Of a stretch of DNA of 64,000 nucleotides, positions 34,827-44,275 are shown one piece after another (the stretch's first letter is position 1; every line of letters begins with the position of its first letter). The notes under the pieces were generated by a model. It did no database searches. It saw only the letters and a program-made list of their open reading frames with translations, and was not told where the DNA came from. Position numbers and translations under genes: made by a program. Origin of the DNA: Cytobacillus eiseniae (GTDB lineage: Bacteria; Bacillota; Bacilli; Bacillales; Cytobacillaceae); contig NZ_JAGIKZ010000013.1 in the NCBI RefSeq assembly GCF_017874625.1, positions 38,625-102,624 on the forward strand, given 5' to 3'.

Positions 34827-36275
34827 TTATGATACTTTTTCCTTTTCTTCTTGATACCCATTTTCCCAATACTCTGCATTTTTAATCCCTAGTTTTGTTG
34901 AGTTAAAAACTGGATCAAGACCCTGTTTCTTTTGTGCTTCATAGTCCTTCAAGGCTATTAAAGCAGGCTTTGCGAGTATGAGAATGGCTATTAAGTTCAG
35001 CCATACCATTAATCCTAAGCCAACATCCCCTAGAGCCCACGCAAGCCCTGCTGTTTTAACAGCCCCATAGAATGTTGCTCCCAATAGAACAAGTTTCAAG
35101 ATAAACATTGGCACTTTACTATTTTTAAATAAGTAAGCAACGTTTGTTTCCGCCATGTAATAATAAGCCATTAATGTAGTGAAGGCAAAGAAGAATAAAG
35201 AAATGGCAACAAATCCTGCTCCAAAACCAGGTAAAACTGTTTCAACAGCAGCCTGTGTATATCCTGGGCCTGCTTCAATTCCTGGCAATCCTTCTTTAAT
35301 CATTGTTCCGTCAGCACCAACTGTGTTAAACATACCTGTAAACAAGATCATAAATGCTGTAGCTGAACATACGAAAAGTGTATCAATATAAACAGCTGCT
35401 GCTTGAACTAAACCTTGTTTTGCTGGATGAGATACTTCAGCAGCTGCTGCAGCATGCGGACCAGTACCTTGTCCTGCTTCGTTTGAATAAATACCACGCT
35501 TTACTCCCCAAGCAATTGCACTACCGATAATACCGCCGAATGCAGCGTCAGCACCGAAAGCACTGCTGAAAATTAAACTAATTACACCAGGTAATTCACC
35601 AATATTCATCCCGATAATAATCAGCGCAACGAGCATATAACCAACAGCCATAAATGGTACTGCATACTGTGCAACAGTTGCAATACGTTTAACTCCACCG
35701 AAAATAATCAGTGCTAATAAAAAGATAATAACGAATCCGGTAACACTAGTTGGAATATTAAATGCATTTTCCATACCTGATGCAATTGCATTCGCTTGAA
35801 TACCAGGCATTAATATTGCCATCGCTAATAATGCTGAGATTGCAAATAGGATAGCATACCACTTAATCCCAATTCCTTTTTCAATATAGAAAGCCGGGCC
35901 CCCACGATAAACCCCGTCTTTTTTCTCTTTATAAATCTGTGCTAAAGTCGATTCAACAAATGAAGTACCCGCTCCGATAAAGGCAATGGCCCACATCCAG
36001 AAAACAGCTCCGGGACCTCCCATCGCAATAGCTGTAGCAGTACCAGCGATATTACCAGTTCCTACACGGCCAGAAAGAGAAATAGATAATGCCTGAAAAG
36101 ATGAAACACCCGCGTCAGAACTTTTCCCCTGAAACATTAATTTGAACATGTCTTTAATATGTCTAACTTGCAAGAACCGCGTTAAGATGGAAAAAAGCAG
36201 TCCTATCGCTAGACAAATGTAAATTACTGGAGTACTCCATAAAATATCATTAAGACCATTAACAAAACCCTCCAA
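34827..36275 (-). CDS. Sodium:alanine/glycine symporter (AGCS family)
   Basis: A 482-residue integral membrane protein of the alanine or glycine:cation symporter family, importing small neutral amino acids with sodium. Characteristic stretches are FSILTRFLQVRHIKDMFKLM, FQALSISLSGRVGTGNIAGTATAIAMGGPGAVFWMW and IAWGVKRGIYSNEAGQGTGPHAAAAAEVSHPAKQG. About ten to eleven hydrophobic segments. B. subtilis AlsT is a relative; other paralogues cannot be excluded. AAAGGGGG precedes the ATG. The 289-base gap upstream, shared with a divergent MFS gene, shows no recognisable riboswitch. Confidence 0.92.
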   Translation of the reverse strand: MEGFVNGLNDILWSTPVIYICLAIGLLFSILTRFLQVRHIKDMFKLMFQGKSSDAGVSSFQALSISLSGRVGTGNIAGTATAIAMGGPGAVFWMWAIAFIGAGTSFVESTLAQIYKEKKDGVYRGGPAFYIEKGIGIKWYAILFAISALLAMAILMPGIQANAIASGMENAFNIPTSVTGFVIIFLLALIIFGGVKRIATVAQYAVPFMAVGYMLVALIIIGMNIGELPGVISLIFSSAFGADAAFGGIIGSAIAWGVKRGIYSNEAGQGTGPHAAAAAEVSHPAKQGLVQAAAVYIDTLFVCSATAFMILFTGMFNTVGADGTMIKEGLPGIEAGPGYTQAAVETVLPGFGAGFVAISLFFFAFTTLMAYYYMAETNVAYLFKNSKVPMFILKLVLLGATFYGAVKTAGLAWALGDVGLGLMVWLNLIAILILAKPALIALKDYEAQKKQGLDPVFNSTKLGIKNAEYWENGYQEEKEKVS

Positions 36276-36564
36276 AAAACACTCCCCCTTTTTTATTATA
36301 TTCTGAATCTTTTACCTATTGAGAATTATAAAACAAGCACAGAGATAATACAATCATTATTTTTTTAAATATTTTTCTTCTGTCCATAAGAACCTTTTAA
36401 GTTCTGTTATAGTTTAAAATTATAATACACAATCTGTTATAATACAATATTTTTTTATTCATCACTTATCTTATCCCAAGTAAATCCCTTCAAATTTTTC
36501 TGAAAGTTCGTTATACTATTTAGAGAATCGAAATAATTGTCTAAAAAAGAAGGGTGGATATTTG

Positions 36565-37773
36565 ATGAGTCAAGTTTCGAAGCGCAATTTAGTCATCATG
36601 TGGTTCGCCAATTTCTTTATTGCCGGCAGCATGACGATGGTATTGCCTTTTATATCACTTTACATTGAAACGTTTGGAGAATTCTCTCGTTCCTATGTTC
36701 AGCATTGGTCAGGTTGGACTTTTGCTATTACATTTGTAACTGCCTTTATTTTCTCTCCAATTTGGGGAAGATTTAGTGATCTCCATGGAAGAAAAAAAAT
36801 CCTTATTTTTTCCGGTATTGGGATGGGCATATCGATTTTCTTAATGGGTTACGTCACTTCTGTATGGCAGCTTTTCATCTTAAGATTGGTCATGGGGGTA
36901 TTTACAGGTTTTATCGGTATTTCTCAAGCATTCATTTCTACACAAACGCCAAAAGAAATCGCAGGAAAGGTGATGGGCACCCTTCAAACTGGAAGCATTA
37001 CTGGTTCTTTAATGGGGCCATTGCTCGGTGGAATATTAGCAGATACATTTGGCTATGCGGACACGTTTAAATGGACGTCTATCACTATATTTGTCTCTGC
37101 TATTCTTGTCATATTTACGATTGAAAAGAAATTAGCTGGCAAAGAAGGAGCAAAAATAAACTATTCCAGTAAGGAAGTTCTTCTTCATATTATCCACAAC
37201 CCAGTATTGCTCACAGTTCTTCTCATTTCATCACTCATTCAAATTGCTCATTTCAGCATACAACCGATTTTATCCTTGTATGTAAGTGAACTTCATGGTC
37301 CGGAGAACATCGCCTTTTTCGCTGGGATTGCCTTTTCGGCAGCTGGACTTGGAAATTTACTAATGGCTCGTCAATGGGGGAAAATTGCCGATCGCTATGG
37401 ATATATTAAGATTCTCATCGTCTTATTATTTATGGCAGGGATCTTCTATTTACCTGGTGGCTTTGTTACTAATATGTGGCAGCTCGTCCTTGTTCGATTT
37501 GCACTTGGCGTCACAATTGGCGGAATCATTCCGGTTCGTATCGCTTATATCCGGCAAGAAGCACCCATTGCCATGCAAGGGGAGGTTCTCGGCTACAATA
37601 CTAGCTTGCGGTTCTTTGGAAATATTATTGGCCCCGTCTTAGGTGGACTTATTTCTGGTTATTTTGGTTTCACGGCCGTATTTATTTCTACAAGCGTTCT
37701 CCTAATTTTAAGCGCAGTTATTCTTTTAACCACGATGAATCGTCATCCAAAGTTAGTTAGAGGCTCTGTTTAA
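36565..37773 (+). CDS. MFS multidrug-type efflux transporter
   Basis: A 402-residue carrier with about 12 membrane helices. Motif A is SPIWGRFSDLHGRKKILIFSG after helix 2, and a motif-C-like GSLMGPLLGGILAD lies in helix 5, which is typical of proton-driven drug exporters. The second half repeats the pattern (ARQWGKIADRYGYIK, GNIIGPVLGGLISGYFG). The substrate is unknown. ATG 36565 follows GGGTGG with a suitable gap; a TTG one codon earlier is possible. Monocistronic and divergent from the alanine symporter. Confidence 0.88.
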   Translation: MSQVSKRNLVIMWFANFFIAGSMTMVLPFISLYIETFGEFSRSYVQHWSGWTFAITFVTAFIFSPIWGRFSDLHGRKKILIFSGIGMGISIFLMGYVTSVWQLFILRLVMGVFTGFIGISQAFISTQTPKEIAGKVMGTLQTGSITGSLMGPLLGGILADTFGYADTFKWTSITIFVSAILVIFTIEKKLAGKEGAKINYSSKEVLLHIIHNPVLLTVLLISSLIQIAHFSIQPILSLYVSELHGPENIAFFAGIAFSAAGLGNLLMARQWGKIADRYGYIKILIVLLFMAGIFYLPGGFVTNMWQLVLVRFALGVTIGGIIPVRIAYIRQEAPIAMQGEVLGYNTSLRFFGNIIGPVLGGLISGYFGFTAVFISTSVLLILSAVILLTTMNRHPKLVRGSV

Positions 37774-37810
37774 TGGATTTAACAATTGTCCATCCCCCAT
37801 TATTTGAAAC

Positions 37811-37848
37811 ATCAATCAGTGGGAATTTTTTATCCCCCACTGATTGAA
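37811..37848 (+). terminator. Hairpin after the MFS gene
   Basis: ATCAATCAGTGGG pairs with CCCACTGATTGA around an A/T-rich loop. There is no T run after the stem, so termination is likely but not certain. Confidence 0.55.
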
Positions 37849-38006
37849 GAATTCTAAGTATTGTATTTTTACCCACAATGATTATGATCTTTCCTTTATG
37901 TTCATATATAGATATAGATGCATTTTGACTTTCATTAAAAAGAAGGGATTTTCGTTCTTAATAACGAATATTTATTACTATTATATACAAAGGAGGATTG
38001 TTTATT

Positions 38007-38753
38007 GTGATAAAAAAATCACTCACATATGTTTTAGCAGGAGGCTTATTACTAGGAACTGCTGGTGTTTTACCCGTTTTAGCAGCTGGTAATTCCGGTG
38101 ATTCTTCTCAAACTACCGAGACTTCAAATTTACAAGTTAAAAAAGCCGAGGATCTAATTATAGAAAAAGCCAAGAAATTAGGCATTTCTACAGAGGGAAA
38201 GGATATTAACACACTCATTAGTGAAATAATGATCATTCAATTAGGCAATGCGGATGAAGAAACGCAAAAAAACAAAGAGAATGACCTTATTCAATCATTA
38301 AGAAAAGATCGAACAATGTCTACTGACAAACTAAAAGGCATATTAATCAAGCAAGCGCAAACATACGGCATTTCTACTGAGGGAAAAGATTTAGATGCTT
38401 TAATTGCTGAAATCATGGATTATGGGTTAAAACATGGGGGCGAAACATTCCTCAAAGAAAAAACTCAAAAGGAAAAGATTAAAAAAGAGGATTTACGAAA
38501 AAACAGAGCAAATTCAGATGTTAGTGTAGAAGAATCCGTCTTAGACCAAGCAAAAAAAGCAGGCATTTCTACAGAGGGAAAGGATTTAGAAATGATTGCA
38601 TTAGATATGATGGAGTATCAATTGAATAATGGACTAAAAAGTATGGAAGAAATTGAAGCAAAAGCAAAGGATTTAGGTATTTCAACGGAAGGTAAAGAAC
38701 TTCGAGAAATTTTACAAGAGATTATTAACCAATTGAAACTAAAACAAAAATAA
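38007..38753 (+). CDS. Exported protein with four GISTEGK repeats
   Basis: The product starts MIKKSLTYVLAGGLLLGTAG and has a classical signal peptide (cleavage probably after VLAA, about residue 27). The mature part is Lys/Glu-rich and helical. The motif GISTEGK(D/E) recurs at residues 59, 121, 186 and 224, each within A(K/Q)..(L/Y/A)GISTEGKDL..(L/I)..EIM. The repeat resembles small helical LEM/SAP-like units, but I cannot name the family. GTG 38007 follows AAAGGAGG with a 10-base gap; a TTG at 37998 is too close to it. Transcribed alone, with a terminator after it. Function unknown. Confidence 0.75.
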   Translation: MIKKSLTYVLAGGLLLGTAGVLPVLAAGNSGDSSQTTETSNLQVKKAEDLIIEKAKKLGISTEGKDINTLISEIMIIQLGNADEETQKNKENDLIQSLRKDRTMSTDKLKGILIKQAQTYGISTEGKDLDALIAEIMDYGLKHGGETFLKEKTQKEKIKKEDLRKNRANSDVSVEESVLDQAKKAGISTEGKDLEMIALDMMEYQLNNGLKSMEEIEAKAKDLGISTEGKELREILQEIINQLKLKQK

Positions 38754-38761
38754 CTTCTTTA

Positions 38762-38800
38762 GAGTAGGCAGGAAAAAAAACGCCTGCCTACTCTCTTTTT
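38762..38800. terminator. Terminator between converging genes
   Basis: GAGTAGGCAGG pairs with CCTGCCTACTC across an A-rich loop; CTTTTT follows on the plus strand. Confidence 0.8.
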
Positions 38801-38816
38801 CTAAATGCTCTTTCCA

Positions 38817-39566
<750 letters not shown>

Positions 39567-39727
39567 CTACCTTTTACTTTATATTGTCTCTTCTATTATA
39601 TTCTAATTCTTATTCAGCTGAACTTAAAGATGTTCAATAATTTTCAAACCTAAGTGGAAGCATCTCTTTTTCCTGAATCATAAATTGTGTTGGTCATTTA
39701 TATTTTAACAAACTTTCGTTAATTAAT

Positions 39728-39766
39728 GAAAAAAAAAAACAGACCCTAAATGGATCTAGAGTCTGC
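39728..39766 (-). terminator. Terminator of the cold-shock gene
   Basis: On the minus strand CAGACTCTA pairs with TTAGGGTCTG around GATCCAT, followed by a long T run. Confidence 0.82.
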
Positions 39767-39776
39767 TTTATCTTTA

Positions 39777-39977
39777 TTATTGTTTAACAACGTTAGCTGC
39801 TTGAGGTCCTCTTGCGCCCTCTTCAATATCAAAAGTTACGTCTTGACCTTCATCAAGTGATTTAAATCCATCTCCTTGAATAGCTGAGAAATGAACGAAT
39901 ACATCTTGTCCTTCTGATGTTTCGATGAATCCAAATCCCTTTTCTGCATTAAACCATTTCACTTTACCTGTTGCCAT
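39777..39977 (-). CDS. cspB: Cold-shock protein (CspB/CspD type)
   Basis: A 66-residue single-stranded nucleic-acid-binding beta barrel acting as an RNA chaperone, especially after cold shock. RNP1 (KGFGFIE) and RNP2 (VFVHFSAI) are intact, and the C-terminus ([13 protein letters not shown]) is typical. ATG 39977 follows CAAGGAGGAAG. An upstream in-frame extension to 40007 is not used. The preceding region is A/T rich and would give a long leader, as expected for csp mRNAs. Which csp paralogue it is remains uncertain. Confidence 0.94.
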   Translation of the reverse strand: MATGKVKWFNAEKGFGFIETSEGQDVFVHFSAIQGDGFKSLDEGQDVTFDIEEGARGPQAANVVKQ

Positions 39978-40213
39978 TTGTACTTCCTCCTTGTGTATGT
40001 AACACATATTGTTTTTTTATATTCTTGCTCAGGTGATATTGATGCATATAATCCGAACAAAAATAATTCTCTAGATAATACCAAATATAGGAAGGGAATG
40101 CAAATAGCTCTCCTCAAATCTCCACAAAAAAGAACAAAAAGCTCATGTTTATTTTCGAATTATGAACATATATTTGTACAAAGACCTCTTTGGACAATGA
40201 CATTTTGTTCATG

Positions 40214-40371
40214 TACAAGAACAAAAGCGCAAGCGCCTTGATCACCCCCGACAAGCACAAGACGAGCCTCACGGAAAGGTGTCCTTTACCTTTCTGGGAG
40301 GATTGGCTTGTGACCTCGAGGGGGTAGGCGCTGGAGCTGGACGCGGACTTGTCGCAAAGTTATCCAACAAC
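40214..40371. repeat. Dispersed intergenic repeat, copy 1
   Basis: This block begins TACAAGAACAAAAGCGC and ends TAGGCGCTGGAGCTGGAC..AAAGTTAT. It contains several inverted segments (GCGCAAGCGCC; AAGGTGTCC with a partner; CTCGAGGGGG with CCCCCGA). Its ends match the copy at 41820-42000, but the middle differs. It is G+C richer than neighbouring intergenic DNA and lies directly before yunB. Between it and the csp start (39978-40213) I see only the probable csp leader. Confidence 0.65.
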
Positions 40372-40423
40372 AATTAAATTTATAATTCCCTATACAACAA
40401 TGAAACAGGAGGGTGCTATTTTC

Positions 40424-41185
40424 ATGAAAAAAATGAAAGGAAGACGGAGACGACCGCTCAAAGGTCCCCTGCCATTCAAATATGTTTTATTAATCTCATT
40501 TATCATTTTTAATCTATTAACAGTTGGCAGTTTAATTATTATTAATAAAAATCTTGAGCCAACTCTAATCGGAATTGCTGAATCAAGAGCTCGGCAATTT
40601 GCAGCTCAAGCAATTAATGATGCCATTGATAAGAATATCTCGGAAAGCATTGATATTAATGAATTAATTGTGAAACATGAAAATGCTGGAGAGCCAAGCT
40701 ATAGCTTTAATCCAAAAGTGTATAACAAAGCTATATCCGAGTCACAAAAAAGAGTACAGACATATTTAAACTTAGTTGAGGCTGGTGAAGTGGATCAATT
40801 AGAAAATTTTAAAAATAATATTAAAATTGAAATTGATGAAACAAAAAATGAAACAGGAATCATTTACTATATTCCGATTGGAATGGCTACGAAAATGACC
40901 TTACTTTCCAATCTTGGGCCAAAAATACCCGTTAGATTAGAAATTATTGGCGATGTCACATCAGATGTTGAAGCAAGAATCGCTGAATCTGGAATTAACA
41001 ATACATTTCTAGAAGTCTACATTAATGTGAAAGTTCATATGAATGTAATTATCCCACTAGTCGAAAGCCCGATAGAGGTTTCTAATCAAGTAAGAATTGG
41101 CGATTTATTTCATCCTGGGAAAGTTCCACAATATTTTAATGGCTCAGGTGAAGGGATACCAGCTGTCATCCCTCCTCCACAATAA
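40424..41185 (+). CDS. yunB: Sporulation protein YunB
   Basis: YunB is a mother-cell protein needed for normal sporulation in B. subtilis. The 253-residue product matches its length. An Arg-rich cytoplasmic start (MKKMKGRRRRPLKGPLPFKY) is followed by one membrane helix (VLLISFIIFNLLTVGSLIII). The external domain has IAESRARQFAAQAINDAI and IPIGMATKMTLLSNLGPKIPVRLEIIGDVTSDVE. ATG 40424 is preceded by CAGGAGGGTG with an 11-base gap; longer frames into the repeat are rejected. Any sporulation promoter must lie right beside the repeat element. Confidence 0.92.
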   Translation: MKKMKGRRRRPLKGPLPFKYVLLISFIIFNLLTVGSLIIINKNLEPTLIGIAESRARQFAAQAINDAIDKNISESIDINELIVKHENAGEPSYSFNPKVYNKAISESQKRVQTYLNLVEAGEVDQLENFKNNIKIEIDETKNETGIIYYIPIGMATKMTLLSNLGPKIPVRLEIIGDVTSDVEARIAESGINNTFLEVYINVKVHMNVIIPLVESPIEVSNQVRIGDLFHPGKVPQYFNGSGEGIPAVIPPPQ

Positions 41186-41357
41186 GAAAAGAATCGCAGG
41201 ATCATAGCTCTTTATGAATCTGTACATCTACGCATTTAGCACAACTTTTCTTCTAGATTGCTTAAGATAAGTCAGATCATTCCGCATACTTTCTTCCTTT
41301 TTAGAATAGATTTTCTTGGAGAGTCTTTTCAGAAATCAGTAAAAGGAGCGGGAAAGT

Positions 41358-41819
41358 ATGCCAAGTTTTAGTCATCAAATGGAAGTGAATGTACCTATTC
41401 GTGCTGTATGGGCATTTGTAAGCAATATTGATCATTGGGCACCACTTGTACCTGGCTATATAGAGCATCAATTGATTAGCGAAAAGGAATCCACTTGGTG
41501 TTTCAAAAGTGATATTGGATTCATGAAGAAAAAAATTGAATTGAAGGTTGATATTACTAGCTGGCAAGAGCCTTCAAAGGTAACTTTCAATTTAACAGGT
41601 TTAAATGAAAAATTCACGGGGAACGGATATTTCACCGTCGAGCCTACAGGAAAAAAGAGGAATCTCATGACAGGCTATCTCAATATTAAAGCTGAAGGCA
41701 TGATGGCTAAAATGGCCAATGCGGTTTTAAATGCTTCCCTTCCTGATATTACAGCTGAGCTGACCGAAGCTGTAACTGCGAAAATTGAAGAGGCTTATCA
41801 TATGCATTCCTCTAAATAA
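41358..41819 (+). CDS. SRPBCC/CoxG-like ligand-binding protein
   Basis: A 153-residue START/Bet v1-fold protein: FSHQMEVNVPIRAVWAFVSNIDHWAPLVPGYIEHQLISE at the start, central strands, and a long C-terminal helix (MMAKMANAVLNASLPDITAELTEAVTAKIEEAY). Members of this group (CoxG, YndB-like) bind hydrophobic ligands; CoxG itself recruits an enzyme to the membrane in carbon monoxide oxidisers. No CO dehydrogenase genes are nearby, so the function is unknown. AAAAGGAGCGGG precedes the ATG. Confidence 0.8.
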   Translation: MPSFSHQMEVNVPIRAVWAFVSNIDHWAPLVPGYIEHQLISEKESTWCFKSDIGFMKKKIELKVDITSWQEPSKVTFNLTGLNEKFTGNGYFTVEPTGKKRNLMTGYLNIKAEGMMAKMANAVLNASLPDITAELTEAVTAKIEEAYHMHSSK

Positions 41820-42000
41820 TACAAGAACAAAAGCGCTGGCGCCTAAGGTCTCGCCATACAATCTGGAAGGACCGTCCCTTTCGATAAAGGAAACACAGTT
41901 TGCGTTAGCGAACCGATGTTAACGTAATCGATGTGGAGCGGTACTGAAGTTTGATAGGCGATGGAGCTGGACATAAACTACTCATAAAGTTATACACAAC
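41820..42000. repeat. Dispersed intergenic repeat, copy 2
   Basis: Starts TACAAGAACAAAAGCGC directly after the stop codon of the SRPBCC gene and ends TAGGCGATGGAGCTGGAC..AAAGTTATACACAAC. The first 17 bases, the GCGCC that follows, the GGAGCTGGAC block and the AAAGTTAT end are shared with the copy at 40214. The 110-base middle is unrelated to that copy, so the family seems defined by its ends. Confidence 0.65.
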
Positions 42001-42028
42001 GTGCGATTTTATAGTACGCTAAACAATA

Positions 42029-42060
42029 GAAAAAAACTCCAACTAATTGGAGTTTTTTTC
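42029..42060. terminator. Bidirectional terminator
   Basis: AAAAAACTCCAA pairs with TTGGAGTTTTTTT around a three-base loop, before the convergent ykuK gene. Confidence 0.88.
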
Positions 42061-42075
42061 ATGCTCTTTTCACAC

Positions 42076-42606
42076 TTATTTCGTATATCGATTTGCGTAA
42101 CTTGAGGCTACAAATGCTTCAGGCTTAATCTTCGGCTCTACACCAATGGATTCCATTCTTGTTACCATCTCGTTTACAAACTCCCTCGTTCGGTTTCTTT
42201 TTCCAGACCCAATGTCTAAATGACCTTCCATCGTAAACGTTGCTCCTTGATAAATAAAGGGAAGCACAAGATTAATCATTTCATTTTTTCTTTCAACCGT
42301 AAACAATGAAACTACCTCTTCGGTTAATGAAGTTTCATAGGAAATCCGCTCATGTAAATGAAGCATTTTTCGTGGGATGACTTTTTTTCGAATACATGCC
42401 CATGCACCCTTCCCTGCATTTTGAATCACAACCCCCGTAATAAAAATCGTTCGATCACAATGGACTTGTGAATCGGTTCCGACCATTAGTCGGTAATTTC
42501 CTCGAGGATCCCGATTCATGAACTTCAATATTCGATTAAACACCTGTTCAAAAGTTAAAGATTGTTCTTGAAGATTTTGAAATGAATGCTTTTGATTTGT
42601 CACCAT
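42076..42606 (-). CDS. ykuK: RNase H-like DUF458 protein YkuK
   Basis: A 176-residue protein of the DUF458 family, predicted to have an RNase H-like fold. It shares with B. subtilis YkuK the blocks LTFEQVFNRILKFMNRDP, LMVGTDSQVH, AGKGAWACIRKKVIPRK, GHLDIGSGKRNRTREF and the end SSYANRYTK. Conserved acidic residues in VGTDSQ and EGHLDIG suggest a metal-binding site, but no activity is established for the family. ATG 42606 follows AGGAGG. Single gene. Confidence 0.9.
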   Translation of the reverse strand: MVTNQKHSFQNLQEQSLTFEQVFNRILKFMNRDPRGNYRLMVGTDSQVHCDRTIFITGVVIQNAGKGAWACIRKKVIPRKMLHLHERISYETSLTEEVVSLFTVERKNEMINLVLPFIYQGATFTMEGHLDIGSGKRNRTREFVNEMVTRMESIGVEPKIKPEAFVASSYANRYTK

Positions 42607-42771
42607 TATAAAACCTCCTGGTACAATTAGTATATTGAGCAACAGCGAGCATATTGTTCATTTTTTTCACTTTCATGAAAAAAAAGCAGTTTCAATCGTG
42701 AGCAATTATCAATGATTTTGGAAATGGTTATGCTACTATTAAAGGAAGAAAAATTAGAAAGTGGTGTTCAA

Positions 42772-43503
42772 ATGAAAATAGAAATATGGTCCGATTTTGT
42801 TTGTCCATTTTGCTATATTGGGAAGAGAAGATTAGAAATAGCTCTTGAGCAATTTCCACATAGAGATCAAGTTGAAATTGAATTTAAAAGCTTTGAACTG
42901 GATCCAAATGCACCAACATACAATGGTAAAAATATTCACGAAGCACTTGCAGCAAAATATGGGATGAGCATCGAACAGGCGAAGAAAACGAATGAAGGAG
43001 TCGGGCAGCATGCTGCTAGTGTCGGACTAACATTTAACTTTGAAGACATGAAGCCGACAAACACTTTTGATGCACACCGTTTAGCAAAGTTTGCAAAAGC
43101 AAGTGGCAAAGAAGCAGAACTTACCGAAAAGCTGCTTTACGCTTATTTTACAGAATCAAAGGAATTGAGTGATCAATCGACCTTGGCAACTATCGCAGAA
43201 GAGGTGGGCTTAGATCGTCAAGAAGCATTAACGATTCTTCAGGACAAATCGGCATTTGCCAATGATGTACGGATCGATGAGGGCATTGCCCAGCAATATG
43301 GCATTAGTGGCGTACCGTATTTTATTATTAATCAAAAATACGCCATTTCAGGTGCTCAGCCTCCCGAGACCTTTGCCAACGCATTGCAAAAGGTATGGGA
43401 AGAAGAAACAGCTGCACCCCCTAAATTCCAAGACCTATCCACAGAAGATGCAGAAGATACTAGCTGTGTAGATGGAAACTGTACAGTACCAGATAAAAAA
43501 TAA
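42772..43503 (+). CDS. DsbA-family (FrnE-like) dithiol oxidoreductase
   Basis: A 243-residue thioredoxin-fold protein with the helical insertion of the DsbA/FrnE group. The active-site motif is CPFC (Cys11-Cys14, in WSDFVCPFCYIGKRRLE) and the cis-Pro loop is GISGVPYFII. A C-terminal extra cysteine pair (CVDGNC) is unusual and could be a second redox or metal site. There is no signal peptide, so it is cytoplasmic. ATG 42772 has AAAGTGGTG upstream. It is not part of the following respiratory operon, because a terminator intervenes. Confidence 0.9.
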   Translation: MKIEIWSDFVCPFCYIGKRRLEIALEQFPHRDQVEIEFKSFELDPNAPTYNGKNIHEALAAKYGMSIEQAKKTNEGVGQHAASVGLTFNFEDMKPTNTFDAHRLAKFAKASGKEAELTEKLLYAYFTESKELSDQSTLATIAEEVGLDRQEALTILQDKSAFANDVRIDEGIAQQYGISGVPYFIINQKYAISGAQPPETFANALQKVWEEETAAPPKFQDLSTEDAEDTSCVDGNCTVPDKK

Positions 43504-43511
43504 TAGTAAAC

Positions 43512-43547
43512 ACAAACGCAGATCATTTTATGGTCTGCGTTTTTTTG
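43512..43547 (+). terminator. Terminator of the DsbA-like gene
   Basis: CAAACGCAGA pairs with TCTGCGTTT around a ten-base loop and is followed by seven T. Confidence 0.85.
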
Positions 43548-43621
43548 TATGATTAAGCGAACATTTCACTGTTATTAAGGTTAGTACTATACAAAATAAA
43601 ATAAATTAAATTTGTATTTTC

Positions 43622-43664
43622 TGTGACTCCTGTCACGATTAATTGTGTCTATTTTATGTATTCT
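43622..43664 (+). promoter_or_regulatory. FNR-type box and promoter of the heme-copper operon
   Basis: TGTGA-CTCCTG-TCACG (43622-43637) matches the CRP/FNR-family palindrome TGTGA-N6-TCACA at 9 of 10 positions. TATTCT at 43659-43664 fits a -10 whose start point (about 43671) would put the box centre at -41.5, the standard position for FNR activation. The operon starts at 43731. Confidence 0.65.
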
Positions 43665-43730
43665 ATTGTAGGAAATAAACTCAGGCGTAGTGCTTAAGTA
43701 GTAAAAGAATGAATATAGGGGGTATTTGGG

Positions 43731-44255
43731 ATGATTCAAACAGTAGCGTGGATGGTTAGCTTATTTTTCATGCTCGTAATTACAGTCGTTTTTGCCTTTG
43801 TAGCTTTGAAATCAAAAGAAAAGCAAGACTATGAGCCAATTAAGAAGAAATGGTATAAGGCTCGAACATTTTACGGAGTGACATTAGTCGTATTATTTCT
43901 TGTGATTACAATTTATACACTTCGTGAATTGCCATATAACCAACCCGTTTATAGCGCTGGTAATGACCCAACAATCGTTGATGTGGAAGCGCTTCAATTT
44001 GGCTGGAATATTAGCGATACTGAATTTAAAGTGGGAGAACCGATTGAATTCCACGTGACAAGTGCAGATGTAACTCATGGTTTTGGTATTTATGATGAAG
44101 AGTTGAATTTAATTGCACAAACTCAAGCGATGCCAGAGTATACAAATAAAGTTTTTATCACTTTTGATAAGCCTGGTACATATGAAATTCTATGTTTAGA
44201 ATATTGTGGATTAGCCCACCATTTAATGATTGGCACAATCGAAGTAACGGAATAA
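43731..44255 (+). CDS. CuA-containing subunit II of a heme-copper enzyme
   Basis: Electron-entry subunit, 174 residues. Two N-terminal membrane helices (about 5-25 and 46-63) precede a cupredoxin domain with a complete binuclear CuA site: His116 (VTHGFG), Cys155, Glu157, Cys159, His163 and Met166 (CLEYCGLAHHLM). Electrons from a c-type cytochrome or similar donor enter here and pass to subunit I. The short form with two helices resembles ba3-type and CuA-type nitric oxide reductase subunits. First gene of a four-gene operon under an FNR-type site; 20 bases separate it from subunit I. Confidence 0.9.
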   Translation: MIQTVAWMVSLFFMLVITVVFAFVALKSKEKQDYEPIKKKWYKARTFYGVTLVVLFLVITIYTLRELPYNQPVYSAGNDPTIVDVEALQFGWNISDTEFKVGEPIEFHVTSADVTHGFGIYDEELNLIAQTQAMPEYTNKVFITFDKPGTYEILCLEYCGLAHHLMIGTIEVTE

Positions 44256-44275
44256 CATGCTGGAGGTGTAAATAG

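Noticed and set aside
36276..36564. A riboswitch or T-box in the gap between the alanine symporter and the MFS gene.
   Set aside because: No conserved riboswitch core, T-box sequence or terminator was found; the region is simply A/T-rich promoter DNA.
40349..40423. N-terminal extension of yunB into the repeat element.
   Set aside because: The extension starts at TTG within the repeat, has no RBS, and the product from 40424 already has the expected length and N-terminus.
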